Source of the DNA: Fistularia commersonii
Lineage: Eukaryota; Chordata; Actinopteri; Syngnathiformes; Fistulariidae
Reading direction: 5' to 3'
DNA: 64,000 nt
Assembly (NCBI GenBank): GCA_037954325.1
Contig: JBBMNZ010000014.1
Span: 16,259,956 to 16,323,955 of the forward strand
Of this stretch, positions 11,838 through 49,924 are shown piece by piece (within the stretch, counting starts at the first letter, position 1; each line of letters begins with the position of its first letter). Position numbers and translations under genes: made by a program. The notes below the pieces were generated by a model, which saw nothing but the letters and a program-made list of their open reading frames with translations, was not told the DNA's origin and did not search any database.

Positions 11838-13457
11838 GTTTTAGACCCTTACATCCAGGCTAAAAGCACTGTTGGGATAGAGCTCAATGTATGTACCATT
11901 CAACTGATGAAAATAAAAAGTAAGTCAAAGAGGATCTAAAAGCCCCGGTGTGGTACATTGCAGAGGTTTCAGATGAGCCGTGTCGGCTGCTACAAAGCAC
12001 TCGGGAGAGGTAACGTTATCTTTTTTTAAACCCCCCCGCCCACGCAGTTTCCTTGGTTTTTGTCACCTGACAAAAGCAAACACGTGATGGCTCAAACAAC
12101 ACAGAGCGCAGATAAATTGCTTTTGTTGGGTCCTTTTTTTTCATATACTTTCTTTTTTACAATCAGCTGCTGGTCTTAGCCTAAGTAATCAAACAGTATT
12201 TGTATTGATTTTCTTTCTTTATTTAGATATTAGCAGTGGATCTTTAAGACTAATCAGACTCAACATCACGCACATAAATAACAAAATAAATATACAGCCA
12301 TAGTAGTCAATTTCTTTCATATTAAATAAATAATAAATACATACTTTCTTTTTTTTCAGTAGTGGGTTTCTGAATGTACCAGTAACAGAAAAAACAAAAC
12401 AAAGAAAGAGGGACGGAAAATAAGAGCAATTGTAAAATTATCAAAAAGACATCAGTTATAAAACATCTGCACTTAAAAAGTTTTAAAAAGTACTCCAAAG
12501 AAAATATGCCTTGTCACTCATCTATATATTCTTAAAATATCCACGTCTGCGAATCAATGATACTCAGTAAAGATGCACATCTTTTCTGTTACAAAACAAA
12601 GTCAATAAATAGATTGCTTCAAATAAATAAACCTCAATAACATAAATGGCAATAAGTTACAATTTAAAAGTTCACAAATTTAAATAATTCATATATAACA
12701 ATAATTATTGTACCACAAAACTATTCTTTGAAATGAAGTGCAATTCCTATGTCGATAAATACTATTGATATGACTAAACTGAATTTGAAGTGTGTGCACG
12801 CTATCACTAGTTTTTTTTAAAAGAATAAAAAAACAGACAAAACAAATAAACCAAAAAAAAAATTTGCTTTTTAAAAAATACCCCATGACAAAATGAAGAA
12901 ATGTCACTGTTCCTGGATCAGTCTCTCTGCTGGGAGGGTTTCTCCATCACCTCTGTGAACTCGCACACGTGCTCAGTTCGGCGCGTGCCTCATATTGCTG
13001 CGCAGCTCGCGCACACAGACACGCGTGCTCGTTGCGGTGAATGCTACGGCGGGAGTCTCGTCTCCCTCTTTCTTCAATCCGGAGTTCCACGATTGAAGAT
13101 CAGAGAGAAAAGGGTTACAGCGGAACTTCTTCTCCAAACACAGTTCAGGACGTAAAGAGACACCAGGTCAACTTACAACACACTCAACCCCCCCAGAGAC
13201 AGTTTATAGTAGCATTATTCTTCTTCTCCATCCATTCCGGCTGCAGGGTTCCTCCTAAATCCCAGCAGCAGCAGCATGGTGTGGATTTTGGTCCGCGTCA
13301 CTTCTTCGTCGAACAGAGTGCTCCCTGGGTTGTTTTTTTTAAAGTTGCTGTTTATTTAAATAACCTGAATTCCCTTTTTTGTGAACCATATTTCAATATA
13401 TTGTAGAGTATTTCAACATCTCTCCAACACTCGTGCGCTTCGGGACAGCTTCTGTCT

Positions 13458-13551
13458 TGTGTGTGTGTGAATGTTTATCTGCGAATGTGTGCGTGTGTAC
13501 ATATGTGTGACAGAGAGAGAGAGAATGTGTGGTGTGTGCGTGTGCGTGTGC

Positions 13552-13583
<32 letters not shown>

Positions 13584-13587
13584 GTGT
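13458..13587. repeat. (GT/GC)n repeat directly after the myt1 stop codon
   Basis: GTGTGC-type units on the plus strand, giving CA/CG-rich RNA that begins only a few nucleotides after the stop codon at 13590-13592. A short GA run splits it near 13513-13525. Confidence 0.93.
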
Positions 13588-13589
13588 TC

Positions 13590-38514
<24,925 letters not shown>

Positions 38515-39221
38515 CTAAGGGCAGGAGAGGAGAGGATGTCACTCAGAAACAGGTACATTTACTCACAATGCTCCAGATAAAAATCTCTCCGGGCAACCAA
38601 ACAAAATCAGATGATCTCTGTTTCATCTGGCACTGTCAATCTGTGTGGACACTCCAACGAGCGCAGACAAACAAACGGCCATCCAACAACCTGTTTAGTT
38701 CTTATTTCAGATGGCGAAAACTTGCTGTGTCAGTCACAGCCATGATGCGTAGCTCGTGAGGATCAGCATTCCTTGTGGCGATTTTGTACAAACTTGATGT
38801 ATAAACAAGATGGCTGCCATTGCTGATGTGAATCAATGACCTGGAGTGTTTATTTACTTTATATGATCCAACTTAAGTCTTTTACGGAGGCGAGAAAAGG
38901 ACTTCTGACATCACTGGGTGGCAGCATAACATATGTTTACGTTCCAGGCATAGATCTTGCCTTTTATTACTCCCGTTGCTTGTCAGGCAAGATCTTTCTG
39001 ACCGGTTCCTGTATTGTTTGTTCTTTCACTGTGATTGATCCTGATTCTAGATTGTACTTTCAACGTTCATTTTTGGTCTGTGGTCTTTGGTGACGGATAC
39101 TCAAAACTCGAGCAGAATGTAGGTTTGGTCTAGTGATGCCATGCTAACTAAAACACACAAAATACAGGGGTCTATTGCTGCTACTTAAAAGCCACCCTCC
39201 CCCGCCTATGCACACGCATGC

Positions 39222-39266
39222 ACACACACACAAACACACACACACACACACACACAAACACACACT
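39222..39266. repeat. (CA)n microsatellite
   Basis: AC tract with two AAAC interruptions. Confidence 0.93.
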
Positions 39267-40144
39267 TCCCATCAGCCCCCTGTAATTTCCTGCACCTGAG
39301 TGCTACGAGTGATTGTACAGTGCAGCGAGGCGGCGGGTGCCGTCCGGCAGGGGCCACAGCCTCTGTAAGCAGAGCGATGCAAAATCATAACTTTGTTGGA
39401 TATAATAATAAAGCAGAAACGCACAGAATAAAGCCCCTGTAATAACCCTTTTAAGGAAAGGAGTTATTTGTGTGTGCGCGCGTGTGTGTGTGTCAGACCA
39501 GAGTTAACACCTGCTCCTTTGTGTTGTAAAAAGCCGGGCCAGGAGTGAACAGCACACAAAGCAGCTCTAAAAAGCACACACGAACATACACACATTGACC
39601 GCAGGCCACGCCCCCTCAGCACTTCCTCGCTGCTGGCTAAAGCTATCTGATGCTTTTTAGCTACAATGGCACCATTAGCTTTGATTACTGGACTTTTTTT
39701 TTTTAAATCCCAGTTCTCCCCTCTCTTTCAACACACGCACGCACGCACACACACACACACACACACCCTCCCATCTTCGCCCAGCCACTTAACTGCTTTG
39801 TTGCTTCTCTGTATTAAAGTTGGCAGCACCACAGTGGGTTTCAAACACGGGGGTCCTTGTTTCCCCGCTCCCCCCTCCCTCCCTCTCCTGCTCACTATTT
39901 GGCAGCAGACCTTTCCTGTTAATAGACCGTGTATGAAAAGAAGGAGGGATGAGAGGAAGATGCTGTTGTTGTTTTTGATAAAGGCTTTTCTTTTTGGCAT
40001 TCATTAAGCTGAGTATCTGTCCGAGAGTACAGGTGCAGCTTCAAGACCCCCTCTCTACCCCATCCCCCACCAACCCCATCTCCTCTTGTGGACATGGAGA
40101 TGGAGAAGTTGATCAACAAGCACCACCTTTGTGTGGTGCCCAAA

Positions 40145-40271
40145 AGGAGAGGAGAGGAGAGGAGAGGAGAGGAGAGGAGAGGAGAGGAGAGGAGAGGAGA
40201 GGAGAGGAGAGGAGAGGAGAGGAGAGGAGAGGAGAGGAGAGGAGAGGAGAGGAGAGGAGAGGAGAGGAGAG
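40145..40271. repeat. Perfect (GGAGA)n minisatellite, about 25 copies
   Basis: 127 bp of uninterrupted 5-bp units on the plus strand. It is followed by GAAGTTGCAC and the 18-bp sequence shared with the flank of the GA repeat at 23470-23527. Confidence 0.97.
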
Positions 40272-43235
40272 AAGTTGCACTATGTCTGTCGCTAAGCACA
40301 TCATTTAGAAAGACACCCTGCTAGGGCGACTTAGATTGCTGACTTTAGGACCCCTTTTAGCCTCTTCTGACCCTGAGTACTCATGTAACATTCTCAGTTC
40401 TCTACACCTCATACATTTACTGAACTTAGACCTATTGCTGCCATATTATTTTTATTTTGTTGTTCATTTTTCGTTGTTCTTCACATTGGGTAATATCATT
40501 CCTTATAGATTAATGTCAATTAAAAGTTAAATTGCACTGCACATGTGATAATTACAATAAAGATTCAAAGCATTCAAATTCTGGGTTATTTAAAGCTTTG
40601 ACTTAAGATAAGTTCTGCATATATAGCTATATATAGATATATCTAGATGTATTTATATATAGATATATATATATGTATATATAAGATCTGACCCCTAAGG
40701 GAGGCGAATTGACAAACCAATCGTGTGAGCAATAAATATAATTAATATTATAATATTGCAACAATCATCTTAAACACAATGTCATTCAAGCTATTCCAAA
40801 GCACTACAGTGACATGTTAAAACATCACATTTCTTTATACAAATCATAACCATAAAATTAGGTTCCCAGTTGAAAAGCTGATGGAATTTACTTGATTACC
40901 ATTTTCAAATATTCGCTTAGTCAGTAACCTGATGGTTTCATATTTTAATTTCTTCTGATTACTTTTCACGGTAGTGCAAATTGCCATGTCTCAGCATTGT
41001 GAAAAAGGGGGAAAGGCTGTCACTGCAGCGACACGACAACAAAGAGAGACATGGCATTGTTTCTGTTTGTCATTTCCTTGCTGTGTAAAATACAAATCAC
41101 AGCAGCGGCTCCAAGCTGACGGCAGAGAAAATGTAGATGGCAGGTGAAAATGTTTGCGGTAGAACTAGGGATAGAAGGAGATCAGTTGACTATGAGTGTA
41201 TGCGTGTCTATCCGTGTGTGTGAGTGTGCACGTGTCAATGGGAATAGAGTGCACACTCCTCCCTCATGAAAACATAATATACTGTTACTTCTGCTTTTTC
41301 ATCCTCCTTAAGCTGATAGTTGTCGGATGAATCAAAATTCGTCCTCAAAAGGGCCCCTGTTGCTTTCATGTGTGCGTAACCATAGTTACGCACATTTAAA
41401 TCGGTGAGCGCACGAGTTCTCTTTTTTCCTCTCCCTCTTTTTTTTTTCCTCTTCCTCAACTCTGACTCATTAAATGTGCATGCACACAAAGTCACAGCGA
41501 GCGCATCCAGATGCTGCGAGGCAGGGCCTGCTCTCACAGCCTGTTTCACACTTTCCAGAAACTTCTCCTCACACACGTTGGCTTTTAATTAGACTCATCA
41601 TGTAAGCGTGCATCGCCAGGATGCGGAAATCCGGGCCGACGTCGAGCACTGGTCTAACCGGTGTGAAATGTGCTTGTCGTGGGGATAGGAAGAGATGAGG
41701 ATGCGGCACACACCTACAGGCTGTGTTGTACATGATCAATTGCACCGTCTTTACATGTCCGACCGCCACTCTGCATTCCGACAGCTCCATGTAAATGAGC
41801 AGCCGGGGGCGATGACTTCACAGAGAAGGTCATCCTCCGTCCCCCCTACGCACATAAATTCTTTCATTCATTTGCAGGTTTACAAGGGAGGATGGGGGTG
41901 GGGCGAGGCTGAGGTGGGGGAAGGCTCGCGACTGGTGACAGAGACAACAGTGACCCGCAGCTGCCAATTAGAGGCCTGTATGGCGGCCTGACCGAGCTGC
42001 GTGGCCTCCATGTTGGATCTGTTTCACGCTGGTAATGAAAAGCACTGGGAGTGAAGAGGAGGAGTCTGGTTTCTTCATCGAGAGAAGTTTCTTCCTCCCA
42101 GGACTGGTGCTCATCTGATACTAATAAGATGGTTAAAGCCTTTTTGGTCTCCAAATAGCACTTTCTAGATAATTTACCATGACAATCCTACAAAACCCCT
42201 TCAGTTCTTGAAGGTGATGGTTCTAGTTATCATCCTCAATAAACATGTCTATGCCTTATAGTTATAGTATCATCATCTTGCACAAACAAGTTGTTTTCCT
42301 GTGTGCACAACATGATAACTTGTGCACACATAATAACTCTTTTAGTCTGCTTACATATAACTACTTAGTGTAAGGTTGCCAACAAATGAACTGTTAATTC
42401 AAGGGCTAAGTGGTTACATGCAACTGGCACTGAAAGTTATTACCTTATTAGGACACAATTATAACATAAGTGTACATGATAAAAATTATGGCTTTTAAGG
42501 ACCTCAAAGCCTTGATACAATTTAGCTGCTCATTGTTTTAATAGCTTTTTGATCGATCGCTAGGCCCTATACTTAAAAAATATATACAAAGCTTTTGTGA
42601 TGCTTAAATCATCATCGAGTAATTTTTGGAAACTTTTTGGCAATGTGCAAAATCTGCACTACTTATTTCATGTAGATTCTCAATTTTCTTGTTTTTGACA
42701 GGAACAATGAATAAACAAAAGAATTTGTTTTGGAGGGAAAAAATAGCCTTTGTATCTTTTTTGTGATCATGCAAGTCAAAACATAATAGCATCTGTTTCG
42801 GAAATTGATATACATTGATACAATTGATACGACTGATTTTTCTCATTTTCCATGTCTGGAAAATTCTATGTAAGAACCCAGGACAGGTACCAATGGTGAG
42901 ATGGGGGGAGTGCAGTGTGGCGACTCCCTTTCCCTCCACCTCCATCAGTGGGAGAAATCAAACCAAATCAATAAATGTCATCTCTTCAGATGAACCTGAG
43001 CCATCGGAGGAGGGGAGGTGGGGCAAAACTACTTTTACTGGGCCCAGGGGGAAAGGCAGCCCCTCCTCCTCCACCACACCCCACCTCCCCCGACTATCCT
43101 CAATCTCTCCATCTCTTTGTTGAGCGTCACATGAGACAAGAGACCAGATGTTTCTCAGAGAGGAGACACAACCTGGATATGGGAGCAATTTTGGGGGCAG
43201 AAGTTCGAGGGGGAGCGAGGGGAAGAAGCGGCACG

Positions 43236-43253
43236 GGGGGGGGGGGGGGGGGG
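43236..43253. repeat. Poly(G) run
   Basis: About 18 consecutive G, followed by GA-rich sequence; length is likely uncertain in the assembly. Confidence 0.9.
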
Positions 43254-43720
43254 TGAAAGAGAGAGAGAAAGAGAGAGCTTTCTCAGACTACTGAGATAAG
43301 AAGGGATATCATGGAGAAAAAGTATGAGCAGCTCAAGGACATCCTTGAGTTTTTATTGTGTTTCTATTCAAGAGAAAAGCCTGTGAAGTGAAGTGAGATC
43401 AGCAGCGGGAAACGCTGAGCTGTGCTGCGCTGAGCTTAACTCCACCACACCAGACGGGGTTGAAGCGAGGGGTGGGCAGAGCCCAGACTTGTGTTTCTAT
43501 GTGTGGATATCAAAACACACACACACACACACATGACACACGCACACACACCTTCCTCCCATCCACCCTCTTTTTTTTTAAACTTTCCCTGCTGAGTTAG
43601 GACTTGGGGAAATGCCCAGGAAGCAGAATCGAGTTCGTGGTGGGGGTAGTGTTGAGTTGTGGTGGTGGTGTGGAGGGTATGGCTGGAAGGGGGGGGGGGG
43701 TACGGGGCGCTGTCACTCAC

Positions 43721-43827
43721 CATGATTGGTCGACGGCTCTGCAGTCTCTGGGAGGCCTGACAGCGGCTGCTGGTCCTCTCGCCTCGTGTCCACCGCTGAT
43801 TCACCAGCTCGCCCCGAAACTCATTTT
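43721..43827 (-). other. myt1: Putative 5' UTR exon of myt1 (107 nt)
   Basis: Flanked on the minus strand by a strong acceptor (TCTCCTTTCCTGTAG) and a strong donor (CATG|GTGAGT). It lies 5.2 kb upstream of coding exon 1 in the same orientation. The frame ending in the final ATG is open across the exon, so splicing to coding exon 1 would put ATG directly before ATGAGTGTA. Another ATG near its start opens a short uORF that ends at TGA after seven codons. It is most simply a noncoding leader exon. Confidence 0.6.
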
Positions 43828-43921
43828 CTACAGGAAAGGAGAAGGGGTGGGGTAAAAGGGGGGGGATTTAACAATTTGTGCAAACGGGAGATGGAAGAAA
43901 AAGAGAGTGGTCATTTTTCAA

Positions 43922-43958
43922 CATCAGCATCAGCATCAGGATCAGCATCAGCATCAGC
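43922..43958. repeat. (CAGCAT)n hexanucleotide repeat
   Basis: About six units of CAGCAT with one CAGGAT variant. Confidence 0.85.
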
Positions 43959-44076
43959 GGACATTTTGGATAAAGAAAAGAAGGGGAAGGAGGGGCTTCT
44001 TTATAGGAGGGTCGGACCACTTGAGCTGCACACACACTCCATTATTAACTACAGAAGTAATGTGCATGCACATACA

Positions 44077-44078
<2 letters not shown>

Positions 44079-44124
<46 letters not shown>

Positions 44125-44133
44125 TACACACAC
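44079..44133. repeat. (CA)n microsatellite
   Basis: AC tract with AAACACAT interruptions at its end. Confidence 0.95.
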
Positions 44134-44223
44134 ATTTAAGTGCCCCAGCTGGGGTCCCTGTCAGTCTGCTATTAGAATCAATCAAATTTGCGCATTTTTA
44201 TCGAGCTTCTCAGGCAGCATGAG

Positions 44224-44254
<31 letters not shown>

Positions 44255-46003
44255 ATGGGTGAGGGGGTTGGTCAGTAAATAATGAATCATCCATAAATCA
44301 AGCCCCCTTTTACATCTCCCCCCTTTTTTTCATCAGAGTAATAGCTCTTCACTCCATCGTCCTGGTCGGCGCAAGGGACAAAAAAACAAGATCTTTTCCA
44401 AATCCCTTTTCCATCCCTTGAGTCAAAGGCTGCTGATTGTGGTGTGTGTGGGTGTGCATGTGTGCACGCGTGCATGTGTGCCTGTGTAGGGGGTGAGGGG
44501 GCTGTTTCCCCAATTAAGCCCAGGGGTCAACTTTTCGACTTTTAAGACTAAGGGTCTTTCTGGCTGCACTGCTTCGTATGTGCGCGTATGTGGGTCCCCG
44601 TGTGTGTCTGTGTGTCTTTGCAGCAGTGAAAGACGACGCGCCCTTGAGTTTACAGTGGCTGAATTTACCCTGTACTTATGTAACTTCCTATCCCATAAAA
44701 AGCACCTTAAAAGAAATGTGACTCAAATAGAGCAAGGTCCAGGTCAATTCTCTGAGTGGCCTCTATTGAACATGCAAATTGTAGCAGCCACATTCTGAGC
44801 AGAAATGCATAGAATGAGATTCAAGGCGAACTATGTTCAGTATTTAAATATTTAATAACACCAGAAGTATGGCTCGTAATGGAGAGGAGACAAAGTGCTC
44901 TAATGTTACACTTGAATATCAGAATAAATCCCTGGCCTTTACTCAACACAATAACTTTCTCTATTTTCTGACCTGTTATTTCATTTGCTGAACATTCAGT
45001 CCTGCACCAAAAATGTTGTAAAGCAGTTGGGAAGGGGAAACAAAAAGCTACGCTTCCAGAGCAGAGGGTTCCTGAAGCCCTCGGTGAACTGGCTGGATTC
45101 TATTTGGCCAATAAATATGCTTAAAAAAAATCGGTCTTAATGAGCAAGAAGTAAGCAGATTCTATAACAAAAGAACACCACCAGAAATCTCAATACAATA
45201 AATGTTAAGAGGAGAAAAAGCAGCCTAAATTTGCTGTTAGTATAGAGAAATACGTTGTCATCAATCAGCCAGCCTTTACCTAGCTTTATAAAGTCAGCTT
45301 GAAAAATCAAGAACTTCACGAAAACCCAGACTAAATCATTATGGTTTTGTCAAAAAAAAAAAAAAAAAAAAAAAAAGTACAATGAATTGTTCAAGGACAA
45401 TTAAAATGAATTTAGAAAAATACATACATAAAAGTTCCTTTGTGACACTGTGCCACATTTCTTGTATGCAAGTACTGCCCCAGGGTATTCTGTATATTTC
45501 CGTGAGGCATCTGACATGAGATTTGCCGGAGAGCCCCCCTCCCCCGCAACCCACCCCACGCCCTCGCCCCCCAATCTCCCATATCCCCACTCTGCGTCTG
45601 TTACATGCAATCCTCGCCGAAGCCAGCACTTTGCAAAACGCTTGTTTATCAACTTTCGTTCTGCACTTCGGCCAAAAAGTGATTGCAGCAGCAATACTGT
45701 TCGTCCGCATCTCTATCTCTGTCTCCAAGCGGGCGCGCGCTCGTATGCACACACACACACACACCCCTCCTCCTTTTAAAGTGAAGCAAAGTGAGCATTC
45801 GTCCTGTGATGTGAGGGGGGAGGGGGAGGGATGAGGGGGGGGCAGGTTCCTAAATGCCAAATATATAACAGTTCTCTATTAGGATGCTTAGCCTCAGGCC
45901 TCCTGTCCCTGCTCACTTTATTCAGCCACTCATCCTGATGCAGGAGAGAAGAGGACGCAGCTGACGACCGGGATTTATCAAATGATGTAATTAATCACAA
46001 AAA

Positions 46004-46035
<32 letters not shown>

Positions 46036-48651
46036 GAGAAAAATTGATCCCTCTGTACTTTCATCTCCAGCGGAGAAAAAGCAACCAAAAAAAAAAAAAA
46101 AAAACGCCTCTCAACATCTGGATCACGGGCAGATGAAAACACCGAAACTAATTTGGGCCTTGTCTGCCTAGGATACACACTCCCATCTTCTTTGATCAGG
46201 TTCCCGCCTAAAAGACTCGCAGCTCATTATTTCACAGTGAAAATTGGAGGAGTACGAGACAATTAGCTCTTCAGCGGGGAGGTTCGCTTAATCAGGAGCA
46301 GTGGAGGTGGTGGTGGTGGTGGCGGGAGTCTTCCAGGAGACACGTGAATGCAAAATTAGAAATACAGGGGGGTCGCATTTACCGCGATGCCCCTGAAGCT
46401 CTGGGTGTGGACACTTTTAACCCGGAAACAAAGTCTGGGTGGCTGTAATGACACGCGACTCTCCGCGCAGGACAATGGAGACCCAAATCCACGGCAGATT
46501 AAATACCAGCCCGTAACAGTATTAGTGTGGCTGCAGCTGGACCCTCCCTGCTCCGGCAAAAAGGGATTTGCTAACAACTTAGTGTGATTAGAGTGAGTGC
46601 AGGCTGGAATCAAAAGTTGAGTACGACTCGTCGGTTTTTATGTGAAATCGGAAGAAGGAGGATCGGAAAAAAAAAACCTGAGCAGATGAACAAACTGGTT
46701 GTCAAGGCTATAACACAAACCGGGATCAGATCAGTACCGTGGAATGTAAATTGACATTATTTTTGTTGTTGTTGTAGCTGTGTTCTGCTTGCTAATCAGC
46801 TCAACGCTCTATGGCTCTTCTGTAAAATGTACACAAATTTTCTGGGCGCGCCATTTACATTAGGGAACAGAAAACAAACCATTTAAAAACCAAAAATGGC
46901 CGGTGCCGTAAAAGAGAATATGAATAAAAACTACCGGCTTCTTTGACTGGTGCTCAAGGTAGTGATTTTGTATTTCTTGCTTTATAAATTGGTATTCAAA
47001 TACGCCTTATTCGACGAGAGGACAAACTCGGACTGTTATGCTGATCTGTTTGTACCTGAGGATTAAGAAATCTCAGAAATCCAAATTCACTTGAGGTCTG
47101 ACACCTTCATTGAAGCCTGAAGGTCAAATCATACACTTTAAAAGGCGAAAAAAACATCAGGACAAATGCTGAGCAGTTATGAGATGTGAGATTTGGGGGC
47201 AAGAGAAAGGGGTGGGGGTGCAGTGGTGTCATGGTAACCATCTTTTGGAAAAGCTCCCCGAGGGCCAGCCCGACCCCAATGTCTGAGAAACAACACAAGC
47301 TGTGAGCACCTGAAACACGGGGCGCCTGCCGGAGAAGGGCTGGCGATTGGGTTTTGATTCAGTCACATTTCATTTGTGTTGATTTTCCCTTTTATTTACC
47401 AGAAAGCATGAAATTCATTAATTCCAGACTTTTCATATAAAAATGCCTCGTCTCCATTGAAAGCCCACCCGGGCCTGACCTCTGCTTGTGTTTCTTAGAT
47501 TTCTGATAGGCTTTGAATGACAAGTGCGCAATTTGGCCCCAGCTGCTCCTCCAACATGTTTATTAAGCTCCCTCCTCCGGCACCTGCTGTCCTCACCGCC
47601 GGCCATTCACTCCCCTCGCTCACGCAGGCTTCCCCCGCCGCTACAAAAAACACCGCCAACTCAACTTTCTCGTCATGAGCCTGTGCAGCTCGCTGTCTCC
47701 GACCGCAGAGCGAAGCACCAATAACCTAATTCTCTAATCCCCTGAAACTAGGCTACATATCACAGGAGGAGTCGGCATGGCAACAACAATAGGTGTTTTC
47801 AGCACTTTTGCGATGCATCAAATCAAAATAATCAATCGGACACAGGATTCATTAACTAAACAGCCCATGAGGTTTGCTTCGAAAACAGAGATCCGATCTT
47901 TCGGCTTTAAAAGCACAAGAGTGAATCAATGCTGTAAAGGAGACTTTTCCTGGCTCCTTGCATTATTGGATAGAGTTCCAGAGGATGGAGCATTAAGTTT
48001 AGAATGAGCGGAGCCCAGGAAACTCAGCAGAAGCAAAAGAAAAAAAAAAAAGGAAATGAAATAAAAAGCTCTAAGCGTCAGGATCAACATGGACTTGGAA
48101 GTTTCTTGAGATTAACTTTTCACCAATCTCCCAGCAGATCTACGTAGCAGAACCTCTTCTCAGAAGGCCCGCTTACATTTCCCAGAAAAAGTCAACAGAT
48201 GAGACCCCCCCCCCTTTTTTTTTTTGATTCTGTGAGCCTTGCGGTTTTCCACTGTAATCAACCACCCTTTAATATTGTTTTTTAAAGGTTTTTCCAACAC
48301 CGCTGAAAAATGATTCTCCAGCTGAACTTGCAACGAATCTCAAAACCTTCTGACCGCCTCAGAAACAACTTCTCCACCTCTGGAAGAGCCTCTTTGCCAA
48401 CACAGAAATATTTCTAAGGGACACACTTTGGCTCTTAAACGAGCAGATGAAGTTTCTGGGAAAAACAGTAGGTGGTAGGTGGGACGGGTGGGAATAGTGG
48501 GGCAACTGTATCATCATCCCTCATCTCTTTCCTCCATCTTAGGACGCAGGTGCTTTGACAGACCGCGGGGCGCGTGCACGGCGCGTTACGTGGCCGTCGA
48601 GCAGGGAACGAGGGAGGGATGGAGAGCAGAGAGAGAGAGAGATAGAAAGAG

Positions 48652-48686
<35 letters not shown>

Positions 48687-48962
48687 AGGAGAAAGGGGGA
48701 GAGAGGGGGGTAACGCAACGCACTGGCTCACGATAATCACCGCGCACGGGGAGAATTCCGCAAGCAAACGGGAGGCAATCGGTTGATTTCCACGGTTCCG
48801 TGGACTTGTTTTTATTTGTTTTTGATTTCATCTGCGCACCAGCGAGGACTGCTGACATTTGAAGAGAGCATCTCTGTTTTTTACTGCAGAGGATCAAATG
48901 GCCAACCCCTCCCTCCCCCTCCCTCTCAAACACTCCATCCTTCCTTCCATCCATCTGTCCAT

Positions 48963-48963
<1 letters not shown>

Positions 48964-49038
<75 letters not shown>
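48964..49038. repeat. (CA)n microsatellite
   Basis: About 75 bp, nearly pure AC. Confidence 0.97.
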
Positions 49039-49041
<3 letters not shown>

Positions 49042-49591
49042 TACACAGATAGACCCAGGGCATCGTAATAACAACTCTTAGATGGAGATCTCTCCTGCAA
49101 GAAAATAAATAAATGCCAGGGCGCGCACGCGTAAACGCTTATCCCGGATATGCAGAAGGTGAAATCAGAGGACAGATTGGTTTAAAGAAAAAATAAACAC
49201 TTCCAAGTTCAGACGGAGGGGCCAAATGTGGGGTATTTTCACGGGCGAAACGCGCGGTCGTCAAGTGTCCAGCGGCGGCCAAGTGATGGAGAAGTGGGGA
49301 CACAGACGCGCGCAGCTTCACGGGAAAAAGCGCCATAGTTGTTTTTATTCCTGCTATTTGGGGCTCAATCCCAACCCGGCGGTGGGAATATAATCGGCAT
49401 CTAGACTTTAAGAATCGGGCGAAAGTGTTGAAAAGATCGCGCAGCTGGAGAGAAGTTGGACATCCGCGATTCGATCGGGAAACGGCTCATCGCATTCGAG
49501 GCGAAGGCGAAAAATTCGGCCCGGTAATTCGCTCGTAATAGCGCTGTAATTACATGTAAACATCGAAACATCGCCGTTCACGTTTCGTTAC

Positions 49592-49870
49592 CTGAATCTG
49601 GCAGTATTTCCTTGTCAGAGCGCGTCCTCGCTCAGCCGCCGCTCGCCTTCAAGTTTTCTTTTTTCTCTCTTGAAAGAAACGAGATATCCCGAGTAAAATA
49701 GGGTTTTGAAAAGAGAAAATAAAAGGGGGGAATCCTCTTTCCGGTCACAAATGTCCAGATGTGGTGAATAACGGGAGCGGGCGGATGGTCGCCCGGGCGG
49801 CCTGTCGCTCACAGCACCGGCGCACGGCTCCGGATTGAGGCGTGAAGATATTACTTGTTTGTAAGCAAAA
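49592..49870 (-). other. myt1: Candidate myt1 5' UTR exon
   Basis: On the minus strand a CpG-rich stretch ends in a good donor, CCAGATTCAG|GTAACG, at 49592. Its 5' limit is not defined. It contains only a short ORF that stops before the donor. A leader exon of the proximal promoter is the most likely role. Confidence 0.4.
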
Positions 49871-49924
49871 ACATGGCTTCATTTGCCTTTGTCAGCGCGA
49901 AAAAAAAACGTAATATTGACTTAC

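Larger units (their letters stand above)
8690..13589 (-). other. myt1: Probable long 3' UTR of myt1
   Basis: The stop codon is at 13590-13592 and no further exon follows. The 4.9 kb beyond it is rich in T/A homopolymers and short TTTATT/ATTTA-like stretches, with no ORF support, as is typical for neuronal-gene 3' UTRs. It contains two well-formed poly(A) signal contexts, a perfect DR1 element at 10480-10492, and CA repeats. The exact extent is inferred; RNA 3'-end data would settle it. Confidence 0.5.
38515..43720. other. First myt1 intron (5.2 kb)
   Basis: Holds CA tracts at 39222-39266 and 39735-39766, a perfect GGAGA minisatellite at 40145-40271, a TA-rich stretch at 40610-40685 and a poly(G) run at 43236-43253. 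A retroposon-tail-like sequence with CAATAAAG lies near 40530-40575. No coding segment found. Confidence 0.55.
43828..49591. other. Probable myt1 leader intron
   Basis: No coding exon recognised. Contains the CAGCAT and CA repeats, poly(A)/poly(T)-type runs at 45351-45377, 46004-46034 and 46087-46104, a GA-rich tract at 48628-48690 and a CA tract at 48964-49038. The segment 47330-47560 is low in repeats and rich in homeodomain-type ATTA sites. Confidence 0.5.

Noticed and set aside
40145..40271. Tandem array as CRISPR-like
   Set aside because: Contiguous 5-bp units without spacers in a vertebrate genome; a simple minisatellite.
48586..49074. Long ORFs with Cys-Val or His-Thr runs here and at other microsatellites
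   Set aside because: They are translations of (CA)n/(GT)n repeats and GA-rich tracts, without start context or homology.
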